The notes below the pieces were generated by a model. The model saw only the letters and a program-made list of their open reading frames with translations. It did no database searches and had not been told where the DNA came from. A DNA stretch of 64,000 bases, taken from NCBI RefSeq assembly GCF_000238315.3, contig NZ_CP011924.1, positions 2,272,501 through 2,336,500 of the forward strand, given 5' to 3'. Origin of the DNA: Pseudoalteromonas piscicida (lineage in GTDB: Bacteria; Pseudomonadota; Gammaproteobacteria; Enterobacterales; Alteromonadaceae). The position numbers and the translations under genes are program-made. Shown one piece after another: positions 1-8,243 of this stretch. Every line of letters starts with the position of its first letter. Position 1 is the first letter of the stretch.

Positions 1-115
1 GGTAAACAATAATTATTATCAACTAATTCTACCTGTAATTGTGCCGTTTTACACCCTGAATATTTGAAACTACGCTCAAGATAAAATTAGCGTTGTAGAA
101 AACGGGAGAATTACC

Positions 116-133
116 TGTGAGATATATCTCACT
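116..133. promoter_or_regulatory. GacA/UvrY-type upstream activating site
   Basis: The sequence TGTGAGATATATCTCACT has a perfect 16-bp palindrome (117-132). It fits the GacA/UvrY/VarA box pattern TGTRAG-N6-CTYACA except at its last base. It lies about 160 bp upstream of the proposed -10 box of the GGA-rich RNA, the far-upstream distance known for UvrY sites at csrB genes. The palindrome is seen; GacA binding is inferred. Confidence 0.6.
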
Positions 134-278
134 TAGCTACCAGAAATTGAGTAAAGATGCGCTGAAATAACACTCAAAATAACAGTAAGTAATTAAAAAA
201 TAATAAGTTATTAATTATTACTAGAAGAAGGCGCAAAAAAGATTGAATTTCACTGCTCCCGATTTTTTTTAGTCTGCT

Positions 279-284
279 TATACT
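279..284 (+). promoter_or_regulatory. Predicted -10 box of the CsrB-like RNA
   Basis: TATACT precedes the first GGA motif by about 15-20 bases. No good -35 hexamer lies 17 bp upstream, which fits a promoter that needs an activator such as the one proposed at 116-133. Transcription would start near 290. Confidence 0.45.
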
Positions 285-289
285 TAACA

Positions 290-921
290 ACATCTCAGGA
301 AGAGAGATAAAGGATACACGGGATACGCTCAGGGCAGGATTTGCTAATGGATAAGCACCCACTTAAAGGAATATAGGGAAAAGCGAGCGAGATTGTATGT
401 CACATGGTGTGATTACATTAAAGGACAGGGATTAAAGGTTCATGATGAGCCTAAGGATTGCTTCAGGGGAGAGGCTAAACGTTGAGGGATAACGTTACTG
501 CATTGGATATGCAGGTGGTTAAGGATGAGGAAGGAAGGTACATCGGATGTACTGGTAAAATGTGGCTTAGGAGATGCCAATTGTTGCAATTAACAGTGCA
601 ACACCTAGCTTGAAGCAACACGTTCAGGCTACCAAGTGCCAAGGTAAAAAAGTGATGATTGGCACTGCTATTTTGGAAAGTAGCAAATAGGGGCAATTAG
701 AACAAGGGCTTGTTCTTAGCAAGTGGATGGCAATGGATAAGACATCGGACGTGTAAAAGGAAGATGGACACAGGGCAAGATGCCTTTATTCGCAAAACGA
801 GAACACCAAGCGATGCCATGGAAGAGGAAAGATTCAGGACGTTGAACTACTCAACTTTGCAGGATGCATTTAGAAGATTCCGTAAGCGCGACTCAGCAAT
901 GGGTCGCGCGCTTCTTATTTT
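290..921 (+). ncRNA. csrB: CsrB/RsmB-family CsrA-sponge RNA
   Basis: I count 28 GGA triplets on the + strand in about 630 bases, mostly as AGGA or GGGA. Many sit in loops of short perfect hairpins: AACGTT-GAGGGAT-AACGTT, TGCAT-TGGAT-ATGCA, GTACAT-CGG-ATGTAC and TGC-AGGAT-GCA. This is the hallmark of CsrB/RsmB RNAs, which sequester the translational regulator CsrA. A GacA-like box lies upstream and an intrinsic terminator ends the unit. At about 630 nt it is longer than E. coli CsrB (369 nt). I see no internal terminator, so one transcript is assumed. The open frame at 710-940 lies inside it and is not considered coding. The 5' end is approximate. Confidence 0.8.
884..921 (+). terminator. Intrinsic terminator of the CsrB-like RNA
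   Basis: A GC-rich hairpin, GCGCGACTC-AGCAAT-GGGTCGCGC, is followed by a T-rich tail (CTTCTTATTTTG). It ends the GGA-rich region. Confidence 0.75.
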
Positions 922-954
922 GTTCCTATTTATCGCGTGATATTACGTTTGTGT

Positions 955-1300
955 TGTCGAGATAAATCTCGACCTACCGCCGTCTTGCTCGCTGTACCGC
1001 GTAAACAATTCAGCTTTTTGTCGAAATAAATTTCGACCTACCGTCATCTTGCTCGCCGCATTTAGTAAACAATTCAGATTTTTGTCGAAATAAGTCTCGA
1101 CCTACCGGCATCTTGCTTGCCGTATTTCGTAAACAATTCAGCTTTTTGTCGAAATAAATTTCGACCTACCGGCATCTTGCTTGCTGTATTTCGTAAATAA
1201 TGCAGCTTTTTGTCGAGATAAATCTCGATCTACTATCATCTTGCTCGCCATATTTCGTAAATAATGTGGTTATTTTGTCGAGATAAACCTCGACCTACGG
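955..1300. repeat. Six tandem copies of a 64-bp palindrome repeat
   Basis: The palindrome GTCGARATAAATYTCGAC recurs at 956, 1020, 1084, 1148, 1212 and 1277, a period of 64 bp with 65 for the last step. The bases between palindromes are also conserved (CTACC, then CATCTTGCTCGC, then GTAAACAATTCAGC), so the whole unit is repeated. It lies between the sRNA terminator and the 3' end of the tapT gene, so it could be transcribed from either side. It resembles REP/BIME-type extragenic arrays. Confidence 0.9.
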
Positions 1301-1312
1301 TTAGGGCTCAGC

Positions 1313-1990
1313 CTACAGTTTACTGCGCTTACCCTTTAAGTAGGCATCTCTGATATCGATAAAATGCGCGGTTAATTTAGCTGCCGCATCCTGCTCGCCG
1401 CATTCGGCAAACAACACACACGCAACTTCTGCCGTACCAAGCTGATGTTCATGCGGCGCGACTCGTAGCTTGTAATCCGAGAGCTTTTCAGGGGCGATGG
1501 ATAACACAGGTAAACTATCGAGGTAGGGGCTCTTTCTGAACATTTTCTTAGCTTCACGCCATGTCCCATCCAAAAAGATAAATAGTGGTGTTTTATTTTC
1601 AGTGCGAGTCACCTTAGTAATTACCCGTTCAGGCTCCACGCCTTGCTCTGGGAAAACGACTATTGGTGCATATTGCTCGTCCAAAAGAAGCGCTAATAAC
1701 GCAGCGTCAGGCTCAGTTCTGTCCCAACGAAAGGCATGATTATCTGGGATCACATCGGCAATCAAGCGTCCGGTGTTGGAGGGCTTAAAGCTTTCATTAT
1801 GATACATAAGCAAACACACCGCACAGTCTGCTTTGGCCACTTCGACTTTATCGCAAATACATAGAGTCGTGGCTAATAAGCAGCATTCACAACGCGCAAG
1901 CTTTGATCCCCTTGCCTTATATTCGCGTTGAGCCGCAGCGATTTGACGCTGTCTAAGCGCTAGTACTGAATTATTCACTCTGTTCCCCAT
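1313..1990 (-). CDS. tapT: tRNA-uridine aminocarboxypropyltransferase (DTW domain)
   Basis: The product (225 aa) is a DTW-domain protein like E. coli TapT/YfiP, which transfers the 3-amino-3-carboxypropyl group of S-adenosylmethionine to uridine 47 of tRNA (acp3U47). The signature DGTW is in FLDGTWREAKKM near residue 142. The N-terminal cysteine cluster RCECCLLATTLCIC near residue 33 is typical of the family, as is the length (about 230 aa). It is a single gene with its 3' end abutting the 64-bp repeat array. The protein should be cytoplasmic. Confidence 0.85.
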   Translation of the reverse strand: MGNRVNNSVLALRQRQIAAAQREYKARGSKLARCECCLLATTLCICDKVEVAKADCAVCLLMYHNESFKPSNTGRLIADVIPDNHAFRWDRTEPDAALLALLLDEQYAPIVVFPEQGVEPERVITKVTRTENKTPLFIFLDGTWREAKKMFRKSPYLDSLPVLSIAPEKLSDYKLRVAPHEHQLGTAEVACVLFAECGEQDAAAKLTAHFIDIRDAYLKGKRSKL

Positions 1991-2115
1991 CTAAAAATGC
2001 CGGCGTATTTTAGTAAAGCGCTCGGCTGGCGTCTATGCAAACTTATGCAACATCTTTACTCATGACATAAGCTTTTGTACTCTAAAGTTTTATTGGGTTT
2101 CATTAGGAGTAAAAA

Positions 2116-2658
2116 ATGCAAGTAAAGGACTCTGCAAGACTGAGTTATCGCCTACTCACCTCACAAGATGCACAGCTGCTCGCCGATCTTGATAGCGACC
2201 CTGAGGTAATGAAATACATCACAGGCGGTCAGACTAACTCACTTGAAGAAGTAAAAACTGTATATATTCCACGTTTAACAGAGTTTACCGATGAGATCAA
2301 AGGTTGGGGGCTTTGGGGTTGTTTCGAGCTGCCAAACAAGGCATTTATTGGTTGGATTTTGGTTCGCCCTGCTAATTTCTTTTCAGAACAAAGAAACGAT
2401 CAGGATTTAGAGCTTGGTTGGCGTTTTAAACAAGCCTCTTGGGGCAAAGGGTTTGCAACAGAGGCCGCACAACATATTATTCCAGACCTAATAGCAGCCA
2501 ATCCTACCTTGACGCACTTGAGCGCTATCGCTGAAGAAGAGAACCTTGGATCCATCAAAATTATGCAGAAACTTGGGATGAATTATGTGAAAAAAGGGCT
2601 TCACAAAGATATTTTAGGAGATATGGAAGTCGTTTATTATCATAAAGTTATTAATTAA
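2116..2658 (+). CDS. GNAT-family N-acetyltransferase (RimJ-like)
   Basis: This 180-aa protein has the GNAT fold of the RimJ/RimL-like group. It starts with a RLSYRLLTSQDA strand-helix, has the acetyl-CoA loop in ELGWRFKQASWGKGFATEA (about residues 93-112) and ends with ENLGSIKIMQKLGM, the usual motif B. A good ribosome binding site (AGGAG) precedes the ATG. It should acetylate an amine of a protein or small molecule using acetyl-CoA; the substrate cannot be told. It is monocistronic and convergent with the acyltransferase gene downstream. Confidence 0.8.
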   Translation: MQVKDSARLSYRLLTSQDAQLLADLDSDPEVMKYITGGQTNSLEEVKTVYIPRLTEFTDEIKGWGLWGCFELPNKAFIGWILVRPANFFSEQRNDQDLELGWRFKQASWGKGFATEAAQHIIPDLIAANPTLTHLSAIAEEENLGSIKIMQKLGMNYVKKGLHKDILGDMEVVYYHKVIN

Positions 2659-2668
2659 ACGAATGAAA

Positions 2669-2696
2669 GCGCAACCACCTAAGACTACGGTTGCGC
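2669..2696. terminator. Hairpin between convergent genes
   Basis: GCGCAACC and GGTTGCGC form an 8-bp stem between the 3' ends of the GNAT gene and the acyltransferase gene. It may end transcription from both sides; the T tract is poor on either strand. Confidence 0.5.
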
Positions 2697-2709
2697 TTGC
2701 TCACTGCTA

Positions 2710-3816
2710 TTAAATGCCTTTGCGACGCAGTGGTTCGGCATACATGCTCAACACCAATTGCTTCAGCTCTTCCGGTACAGACTCTAGTTTAGAGATAAAG
2801 TCCTCTTTATCTTCTGGACTCACTTGCGCATCATCACCTGCTGCTAGGTGATTGGTTGAATGCAGATAGTATAAATCTAAAATCTGTTTATCAATGACAT
2901 TCGCCAGCTCATCTGGGTTTTCAACATCCGCAGTGATAGGATCGCCAAATGCGATATGCACATGGCCTTTATCTGAACTAAAGCCCTCGACAATGCTAGC
3001 AATGTCTTCGCCTTGTGCTTTCACATATTGGCCAAACTGCTTTTTATGGTATAGCTCTTTAGCCTTAGCAACCGCGCATGGCTCATATTGATAGGAGATG
3101 GCAACGGGCACTATCCTGAGCTGCTTTACATATTCTGAAAAATCTAGCTTCTGTTTGCGACCATTGAGCTGTAGCATTTTTAACAGTGCTGGATCGGTTT
3201 GATCTACTCCATCCTTTGCACGCCCCTCTTTTTGCGCAATCCAAATGGAGTTACCTTCACTCAATGAGTCAAAAATATAGGCAGAAAGCTGGGTTAATGC
3301 TTTTAGCATTTCTTTCGGCGCCTTTGCCGAACGTTTTACTATAAAACTCTTATTAAGGCGCATAAGCTCAGTGATATAAGGTACTTGTAGTAAGTTATCA
3401 CCAATAGCGATACGCACCGTACGCATATCTTGCTGATGCAAGCCCCAGTTAACAAGCGCAGGGTCTAATACGATATCACGGTGATTTGAAATAAATAAAT
3501 ACGAGGTATTCGAGTCCAATGTTTCAAGGCCAGAATAAGTCACTTTAGACGTCGTTTTATTGATTAAAATTTGTAGATAGTACGCCACTTCATCTTGTAC
3601 TTGTTCAATCGTACAAAAATCTCCCCACTTCTTTTTTAGTTTCATTCTTACGAGTGGGCGTGCAATAACAGGCCAGGCATTCAACCAAGCTGGCAGGTTA
3701 TATTTGGCGATCACATCAATGAATTGATCATCACCTAGTAGACGTGCCAATGCTGGCACTACTTCATCATCATTATACGGTCTAATGTCAGCGTATTTAT
3801 CCACTCTACTTCTCAA
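2710..3816 (-). CDS. PlsC-like 1-acylglycerol-3-phosphate acyltransferase
   Basis: The 368-aa product belongs to the PlsC/GPAT acyltransferase superfamily. The catalytic H-x4-D motif is NHRDIVLD near residue 112, and a conserved KEGRAKDG block near residue 196 matches the EGTRS-like motif III. It should move an acyl chain to a lysophospholipid or glycerol phosphate at the inner membrane. It is larger than E. coli PlsC (245 aa), with extra N- and C-terminal regions, as in a group of marine gammaproteobacterial proteins. The longest frame begins with TTG at 3816; a GTG at 3804 is an equally possible start. Confidence 0.75.
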   Translation of the reverse strand: MRSRVDKYADIRPYNDDEVVPALARLLGDDQFIDVIAKYNLPAWLNAWPVIARPLVRMKLKKKWGDFCTIEQVQDEVAYYLQILINKTTSKVTYSGLETLDSNTSYLFISNHRDIVLDPALVNWGLHQQDMRTVRIAIGDNLLQVPYITELMRLNKSFIVKRSAKAPKEMLKALTQLSAYIFDSLSEGNSIWIAQKEGRAKDGVDQTDPALLKMLQLNGRKQKLDFSEYVKQLRIVPVAISYQYEPCAVAKAKELYHKKQFGQYVKAQGEDIASIVEGFSSDKGHVHIAFGDPITADVENPDELANVIDKQILDLYYLHSTNHLAAGDDAQVSPEDKEDFISKLESVPEELKQLVLSMYAEPLRRKGI

Positions 3817-3971
3817 ATTGTCGGATTAACGAATACTGGAACGCATTCTATCGTGTCAAATAAACAGACGCTAAGCATTTCATGTCTGACCACCAAGGCG
3901 ATATACCAAGTTGGAACATTAAATGCTTAAGCGTCATGCAATTGTAATACGGTAAAAAGTACCACAATTGT

Positions 3972-5246
3972 TTATCTTCTAACAACTTTACCTAATTTGA
4001 GTATAGCTAATCTTAGTAAGAGTGCTGCTAATAATGCGCCCATCGATACTGTTAACCAATGTGGTAGCACTTCGTGCTCCTCACCTATCATCGGCGTTAC
4101 TACAAAACCGTAAGTATTAACTAAGTAATCAGTTAAATAGCCAAAGATAAGCGCAACCCCGATAACGCCGCCCAAATAGGCAAACACGGCACGACGCCCT
4201 AATTCTTTACCTACCACCCCAATTGTGGCGATGTTAGTTGCAGGACCTGCGAGCATAAATACCAATACCGCACCAGGTGAAACACCAGCCATTAATAAAC
4301 CCGCAGCGATTGGAGTTGAAGCGGTGGCGCAAATATACATTGGGATACTGATAAGAATAACCACTAGCATGGCAATAATACCGTCGCCCCATTGAGATAA
4401 GAAAGATTCAGGCACAAAGGTTTGCACTAACGCTGCAAAGAATAAACCGATAAGTAGCCAAACAGCGGTGTCGGACAGTAATTGATTACAGCTGAACTTA
4501 ACAGCTTCTACAATTTTGCCAAAAACCCCTTGGTTTTCAGGTACGGGGGCTGGCTCACAACAACTTGTCGTGGCTGATGAAGCATCGCAACAACTGGTTA
4601 CGGTAGGCTCCGGAGTATCACAACAAGACATATTCGCCCCTGCCATTGCTAATTGAGGGCCTGCAGGCGCACAGCAGCTTGAGCTTACTTTTGCGGTTTC
4701 CACTTTAGTGCTGGCGCAACAGCTATCATGGCTGTGATGCTTTTCAGCAGGCTTTGGCTCTGAGTGATGATTAGCGTCACAACAACCGCTAGTCGCGCTT
4801 GATTCCTCTGAGGTATTAAGGTGCTTTAGCGACACAGGCTTATCATCTTTCTCACTGCCAACGAGCAACCCAGCCGCAATTGCGCTAACCACAGCCGCAA
4901 TTGGCCTAATTATCGCCATAAAAGGACCAAGTAGCACATAAGAAACCGAGATAGAGTCCACGCCAGTTTCAGGCGTTGAGACTAAAAATGCGGTTGTCGC
5001 ACTTTTTGAGCCGCCCGCTCTTCTCAGTCCCACTGCAGCTGGAATAACGCCGCAAGAGCAAAGCGGCATCGGCGCCCCAATCAGTGCTGCCTTTATCGTC
5101 GTCCAAAATCCTTCTTTCCCTAAATGCTTTTGCAACAAATCTTTTGGAATAAATACATTAAGTAACCCGGCCAATATTAGGCCAAGCAGTAACCACGGGG
5201 CAGATACTAAAAATAGCTGCCAAAAATTTACTATCAGTTCATTCAT
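3972..5246 (-). CDS. SO_0444-type Cu/Zn efflux permease (COG0701)
   Basis: This 424-aa integral membrane protein has about eight hydrophobic segments in two homologous halves typical of the ArsP/COG0701 permease family. The motif APMPLCSCGVIPAA near residue 57 carries the conserved cysteines of the first half, and MYICATASTPIAAG marks the second. The halves are joined by a hydrophilic segment (about residues 150-245) with six CC pairs and a His-rich stretch (HHSEPKPAEKHHSHD), likely a cytoplasmic metal-binding loop. The gene overlaps the upstream ZntR-like regulator by 8 bp, so they form an operon. Export of Zn or Cu is inferred from family and regulator. Confidence 0.8.
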   Translation of the reverse strand: MNELIVNFWQLFLVSAPWLLLGLILAGLLNVFIPKDLLQKHLGKEGFWTTIKAALIGAPMPLCSCGVIPAAVGLRRAGGSKSATTAFLVSTPETGVDSISVSYVLLGPFMAIIRPIAAVVSAIAAGLLVGSEKDDKPVSLKHLNTSEESSATSGCCDANHHSEPKPAEKHHSHDSCCASTKVETAKVSSSCCAPAGPQLAMAGANMSCCDTPEPTVTSCCDASSATTSCCEPAPVPENQGVFGKIVEAVKFSCNQLLSDTAVWLLIGLFFAALVQTFVPESFLSQWGDGIIAMLVVILISIPMYICATASTPIAAGLLMAGVSPGAVLVFMLAGPATNIATIGVVGKELGRRAVFAYLGGVIGVALIFGYLTDYLVNTYGFVVTPMIGEEHEVLPHWLTVSMGALLAALLLRLAILKLGKVVRR

Positions 5247-5646
5247 CGATAGCCTCCAAGGCCGTTAAAATCGAGCAGCTCACAGCCGCTTCCTCACCGC
5301 CGCAGCATTGCTCTGCTAGCGTCGATAACGATTGTTCAAATTTTTGTAACTCAGCGATACGCGCTCTCACTAAATCTCGTTTAGTGATAGTCAGTGTTTT
5401 CACTTCTTCACAACTGTGCTGATGCTTTTCAAACTTTATCTTCAGCAAGTCTTGCACTTCTTTGAGGCTGAACCCCACTTCCTTCGCGCGAAGAATAAAG
5501 CGCATTTGCTTTTCACTTTGCTCATCAAACAACCGATACCCGCCCTCGCTCCTTGTGCAAGGGTGTAGGAGATCGTTTGCTTCATAATACCTTAACGTGT
5601 CAGTTGATACGTTAAGCCGCTTTGCCAGCTCACCAATCTTTACCAC
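5239..5646 (-). CDS. zntR: ZntR-like MerR-family metal regulator
   Basis: The protein (135 aa from the GTG at 5646) has an N-terminal MerR winged helix-turn-helix (KIGELAKRLNVSTDTLRYYE), a dimerisation helix and a C-terminal metal loop, CCGGEEAAVSCSIL, closely matching the CC-x8-C loop of E. coli ZntR. I chose the GTG because the MerR domain begins there and GGAG lies just upstream; the longer open frame to 5808 runs through the promoter. The regulator is first in an operon with the metal permease and probably controls its own promoter at 5690-5721, twisting DNA when Zn(II) binds. Confidence 0.85.
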   Translation of the reverse strand: MVKIGELAKRLNVSTDTLRYYEANDLLHPCTRSEGGYRLFDEQSEKQMRFILRAKEVGFSLKEVQDLLKIKFEKHQHSCEEVKTLTITKRDLVRARIAELQKFEQSLSTLAEQCCGGEEAAVSCSILTALEAIDE

Positions 5647-5689
5647 TTTACACTCCCAAGTCCTGAAGATTATCCTAGTCGACATCACA

Positions 5690-5721
5690 AGTATAAACCT
5701 TAGAGTTAACTCCAAAGTCAA
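5690..5721 (-). promoter_or_regulatory. MerR/ZntR-type promoter-operator
   Basis: On the - strand, TTGACT (5721-5716) and TATACT (5695-5690) are separated by 20 bp, the overlong spacer typical of MerR-family promoters. The spacer holds the dyad ACTTTGGAGTTAACTCTAAGGT-like core (halves TTGGAG and CTCTAAGG), similar to the E. coli zntA operator. It drives the zntR-permease operon. The divergent dehydrogenase gene starts 17 bp beyond the -35 box, so binding there might also affect it. Confidence 0.8.
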
Positions 5722-5737
5722 GAAAAGGATAAAAATA

Positions 5738-6685
5738 ATGCGAATCGTGGTATTAGACGCTAAAACCCTTGCAGGAACCGATCTTTCCCTCATTGCCAAA
5801 CTAGGCACATTAACGTCTTACGACACCACATCCAGTGAGGACATCATCACACGCTGTAAAGATGCAGCAGTCATCATCACCAATAAAGTACAATTAACTG
5901 AAGAAACGATCGCGGCGTTACCGCAATTACAACTGATTTGTGTTGCGGCCACAGGCGTCAACAACATCGACTTAGCAGCCGCAAAAGCCCATCGCATTGC
6001 GGTTGCCAATGTGGCTGGTTATTCGACGCCTTCTGTCGTGCAGCACACCTTTACTATGCTTGGTAACTTAATGACAAATATTCATCGTTACCAGCAAGAC
6101 TGCCATGCAGGGCTTTGGCAGCAAAGTGACATGTTTTGTCGTTTGGACTACAGCATCAATGAAATTGCAGGCAAAAACTTTGTGATCGTAGGCCATGGAA
6201 CGTTAGGAGAAGCCGTTGCAAAAGTCGCACAAGCATTTGGAGCTCAGGTAATTGTTGCCGAACGTAGAGGCGTAACTGAGGTTAGAGCAGGACGAATGGC
6301 TTTTGAAGAAGCACTGCAGATTGCGGATATTGTATCGATTCACTGCCCGCTTACCGCTGAAACAGAAAACCTGATTTCAAGTGCTGAGTTCGCCCTACTT
6401 CCAAATCATGCTTATCTTATCAACACCGCAAGAGGCGGAATAGTCAATGAGCAAGCGCTGGTGGATGCACTAACTAACGAGCAAATAGCTGGTGCTGCTG
6501 TGGATGTCCTCACACAAGAGCCGGCACAAGCAAGCAACCCACTCGTTCAATACCAAGGTGAGAACTTGCTTTTGACACCGCATACGGCATGGGCAAGTAA
6601 AGAGGCTATCGAACGTTTAGTCGGCGAAATTACCATTAATATTGAAAGTTTTGTGGCTGAGACAACGAGAAACCGAGTGGTCTAG
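5738..6685 (+). CDS. D-2-hydroxyacid dehydrogenase (HprA-like)
   Basis: This 315-aa NAD(P)-dependent enzyme reduces 2-keto acids such as hydroxypyruvate or glyoxylate. It has the Rossmann GHGTLG motif near residue 151, the catalytic Arg in NTARGG near 229, Glu in DVLTQEP near 258 and His in TPHTAW near 280. I set the start at the ATG at 5738 (MRIVVLDAKTL), which has AAGGA upstream; the frame extends to 5597 only by overlapping the zntR gene on the other strand. It best matches glycerate dehydrogenases, but the substrate is not proven. It is divergent from zntR with the MerR-type operator between them. Confidence 0.8.
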   Translation: MRIVVLDAKTLAGTDLSLIAKLGTLTSYDTTSSEDIITRCKDAAVIITNKVQLTEETIAALPQLQLICVAATGVNNIDLAAAKAHRIAVANVAGYSTPSVVQHTFTMLGNLMTNIHRYQQDCHAGLWQQSDMFCRLDYSINEIAGKNFVIVGHGTLGEAVAKVAQAFGAQVIVAERRGVTEVRAGRMAFEEALQIADIVSIHCPLTAETENLISSAEFALLPNHAYLINTARGGIVNEQALVDALTNEQIAGAAVDVLTQEPAQASNPLVQYQGENLLLTPHTAWASKEAIERLVGEITINIESFVAETTRNRVV

Positions 6686-6882
6686 ATTACTGTTTTAGTG
6701 AGTGATATCGCTAAATGTTAGTGAAAACCATCAACTATAAACTGATTAAAAACCAACAACAAACTGATATTTATAAACTTTATTAGTTGGCAAAGAGTTT
6801 GCAACTCTTGTGATAATTCAAGCAAAAACAAATGGCTGTTTGCATTATTTACTCAGCAACAAAATTAAAAAGGAAAACAACA

Positions 6883-7263
6883 ATGAAAAAATTAATGTTA
6901 GTGGCTGCGCTTAGCTCTACTCTATTATCAGGCTGTATCGTTGCTGTATCCGACGGTGAAGTAGAGCACGGTTGGGCTTCTGAATACAACTCGTCTAACT
7001 GGGAACATAAACAGCGTAAAAATCGTGAAAAGATTGCCAACCTTGAAATGGGCGCGTCTTACTCATCAGTAAAAGACATGTTTACAACCCCTGATTTTAG
7101 CGAGTTGGTGTCAAAAGACGGCGACAACTATCAAGTGCTGTACTATGCAACCAACAGTAAACACTCAGACGGCAAAGTAACAAAAGATGAGTGCACGCCA
7201 TTGGTATTCAAAAATAACCAACTGGTTGGCTTTGGCGACAACGCATTAAAGCAAATTCAGTAA
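6883..7263 (+). CDS. Small lipoprotein, DUF3192-like
   Basis: The 126-aa product starts with MKKLMLVAALSSTLLSGC, a lipoprotein signal with lipobox LLSGC, so it should be anchored in the envelope through Cys18. The mature part (NREKIANLEMGASYSSVK, then TPDFSELVSKDG and KDECTPLVFKN) resembles the DUF3192 family of Alteromonadales and Vibrionales, which has no known function; this name is from memory. The ATG at 6883 is chosen over the longer frame from 6832 because of its AAGGA site and intact signal peptide. It is a monocistronic gene. Confidence 0.7.
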   Translation: MKKLMLVAALSSTLLSGCIVAVSDGEVEHGWASEYNSSNWEHKQRKNREKIANLEMGASYSSVKDMFTTPDFSELVSKDGDNYQVLYYATNSKHSDGKVTKDECTPLVFKNNQLVGFGDNALKQIQ

Positions 7264-7331
7264 GACTTTATCGCACCAAGGATGGTGAATAATGCGGATA
7301 CGCTCTTTTCCCTGCATATGGCTTTAGATAT

Positions 7332-8234
7332 TTATAGTGCTTTAATAAATACCGTGCTTTGCTGCTTTTGTGCAACGGCAAGGGCACTATCTGCCATTTT
7401 GATCAACTCACCAAGCTCACTACTACAGTGATTTTCAATATGAACTGCACCAATGCTAACGCTCACATGAGCACATATCGGTGAGGCAATATGGGGGATT
7501 TTTAACGCATTAACCGAGTCATGCAACGCTTCTGCTATCTCATTAATTACATCGATATTATGCTGAGTTAGCACCAACGCAAAACGAGTACCATCAAAAC
7601 GGCCAATAAATAAAGAACGTCGGGTTGCGCCTTCTTCTAGCGCTTTGGCGACCTTAAATAAACAATCATCACCATGCATGTAGCCATAATGCTCATTAAA
7701 CGTTTTAAAATAGTCCACCTCAACCAGCATAACGGTAAAAGCACTGCCATCAGCTTTTGCGATTTCTAATGCTGATTTCATCGCTTCATCTAGATATCTA
7801 CGATTGGGCAACTCCGTTAAACCATCGATAGAGGCTAGCTTTTCTAGCAGATCATTTTTCTTTTTTATTGCTAAATGGTTTTTGATTCTGGCTTTTACAA
7901 TCAAAGGGTTAAAGGGTTTAGTAATATAATCCACTGCCCCTAACTCCAAACCTCGTGCTTCATCTTTAAAGCTCACACTACCGGAGATCACGACAACGGG
8001 AATACCATAAGTGCTCGCATCCTTTTTTAGGCACTCTAAAACAGAAAACCCAGCGCCGTCAGCCATTAACACATCTAAAATAATAAGGTCTGGTTTGCTT
8101 GCTTTTAGTTCATCAATACATAACTTAGTGTCAGTGCTATGGGATAACCGATGGCCATCACCTAATGTATTACTTAGGACCATCTTATTTATTGGGTCAT
8201 CATCAATAATAAAAATGTGCTCAGCTTGCTGCAT
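7332..8234 (-). CDS. Response regulator with degenerate GGDEF domain
   Basis: This 300-aa protein has an N-terminal receiver domain (IIDDDPINKM; phospho-acceptor Asp in LIILDVLM near residue 54; Lys in ITKPFNP) and a C-terminal GGDEF domain (LTELPNRRYLDEAM, then YFKTFNEHYGYMHGDD). The active-site GGDEF is replaced by RFDGTRFALVL, so diguanylate cyclase activity is doubtful. It follows the large hybrid kinase by 9 bp and is very likely its cognate output. It may act through protein or nucleotide binding instead of c-di-GMP synthesis. Confidence 0.85.
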   Translation of the reverse strand: MQQAEHIFIIDDDPINKMVLSNTLGDGHRLSHSTDTKLCIDELKASKPDLIILDVLMADGAGFSVLECLKKDASTYGIPVVVISGSVSFKDEARGLELGAVDYITKPFNPLIVKARIKNHLAIKKKNDLLEKLASIDGLTELPNRRYLDEAMKSALEIAKADGSAFTVMLVEVDYFKTFNEHYGYMHGDDCLFKVAKALEEGATRRSLFIGRFDGTRFALVLTQHNIDVINEIAEALHDSVNALKIPHIASPICAHVSVSIGAVHIENHCSSELGELIKMADSALAVAQKQQSTVFIKAL

Positions 8235-8243
8235 CTTATGACG

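Noticed and set aside
710..940. 76-codon open frame on the + strand
   Set aside because: It lies inside the GGA-rich RNA and runs through its terminator hairpin; it has no family resemblance and its purine-rich composition explains the open frame.
955..1300. Possible CRISPR array
   Set aside because: The segments between palindromes are near-identical, not unique spacers, the period of 64 bp is kept by the whole unit, and no cas gene is near.
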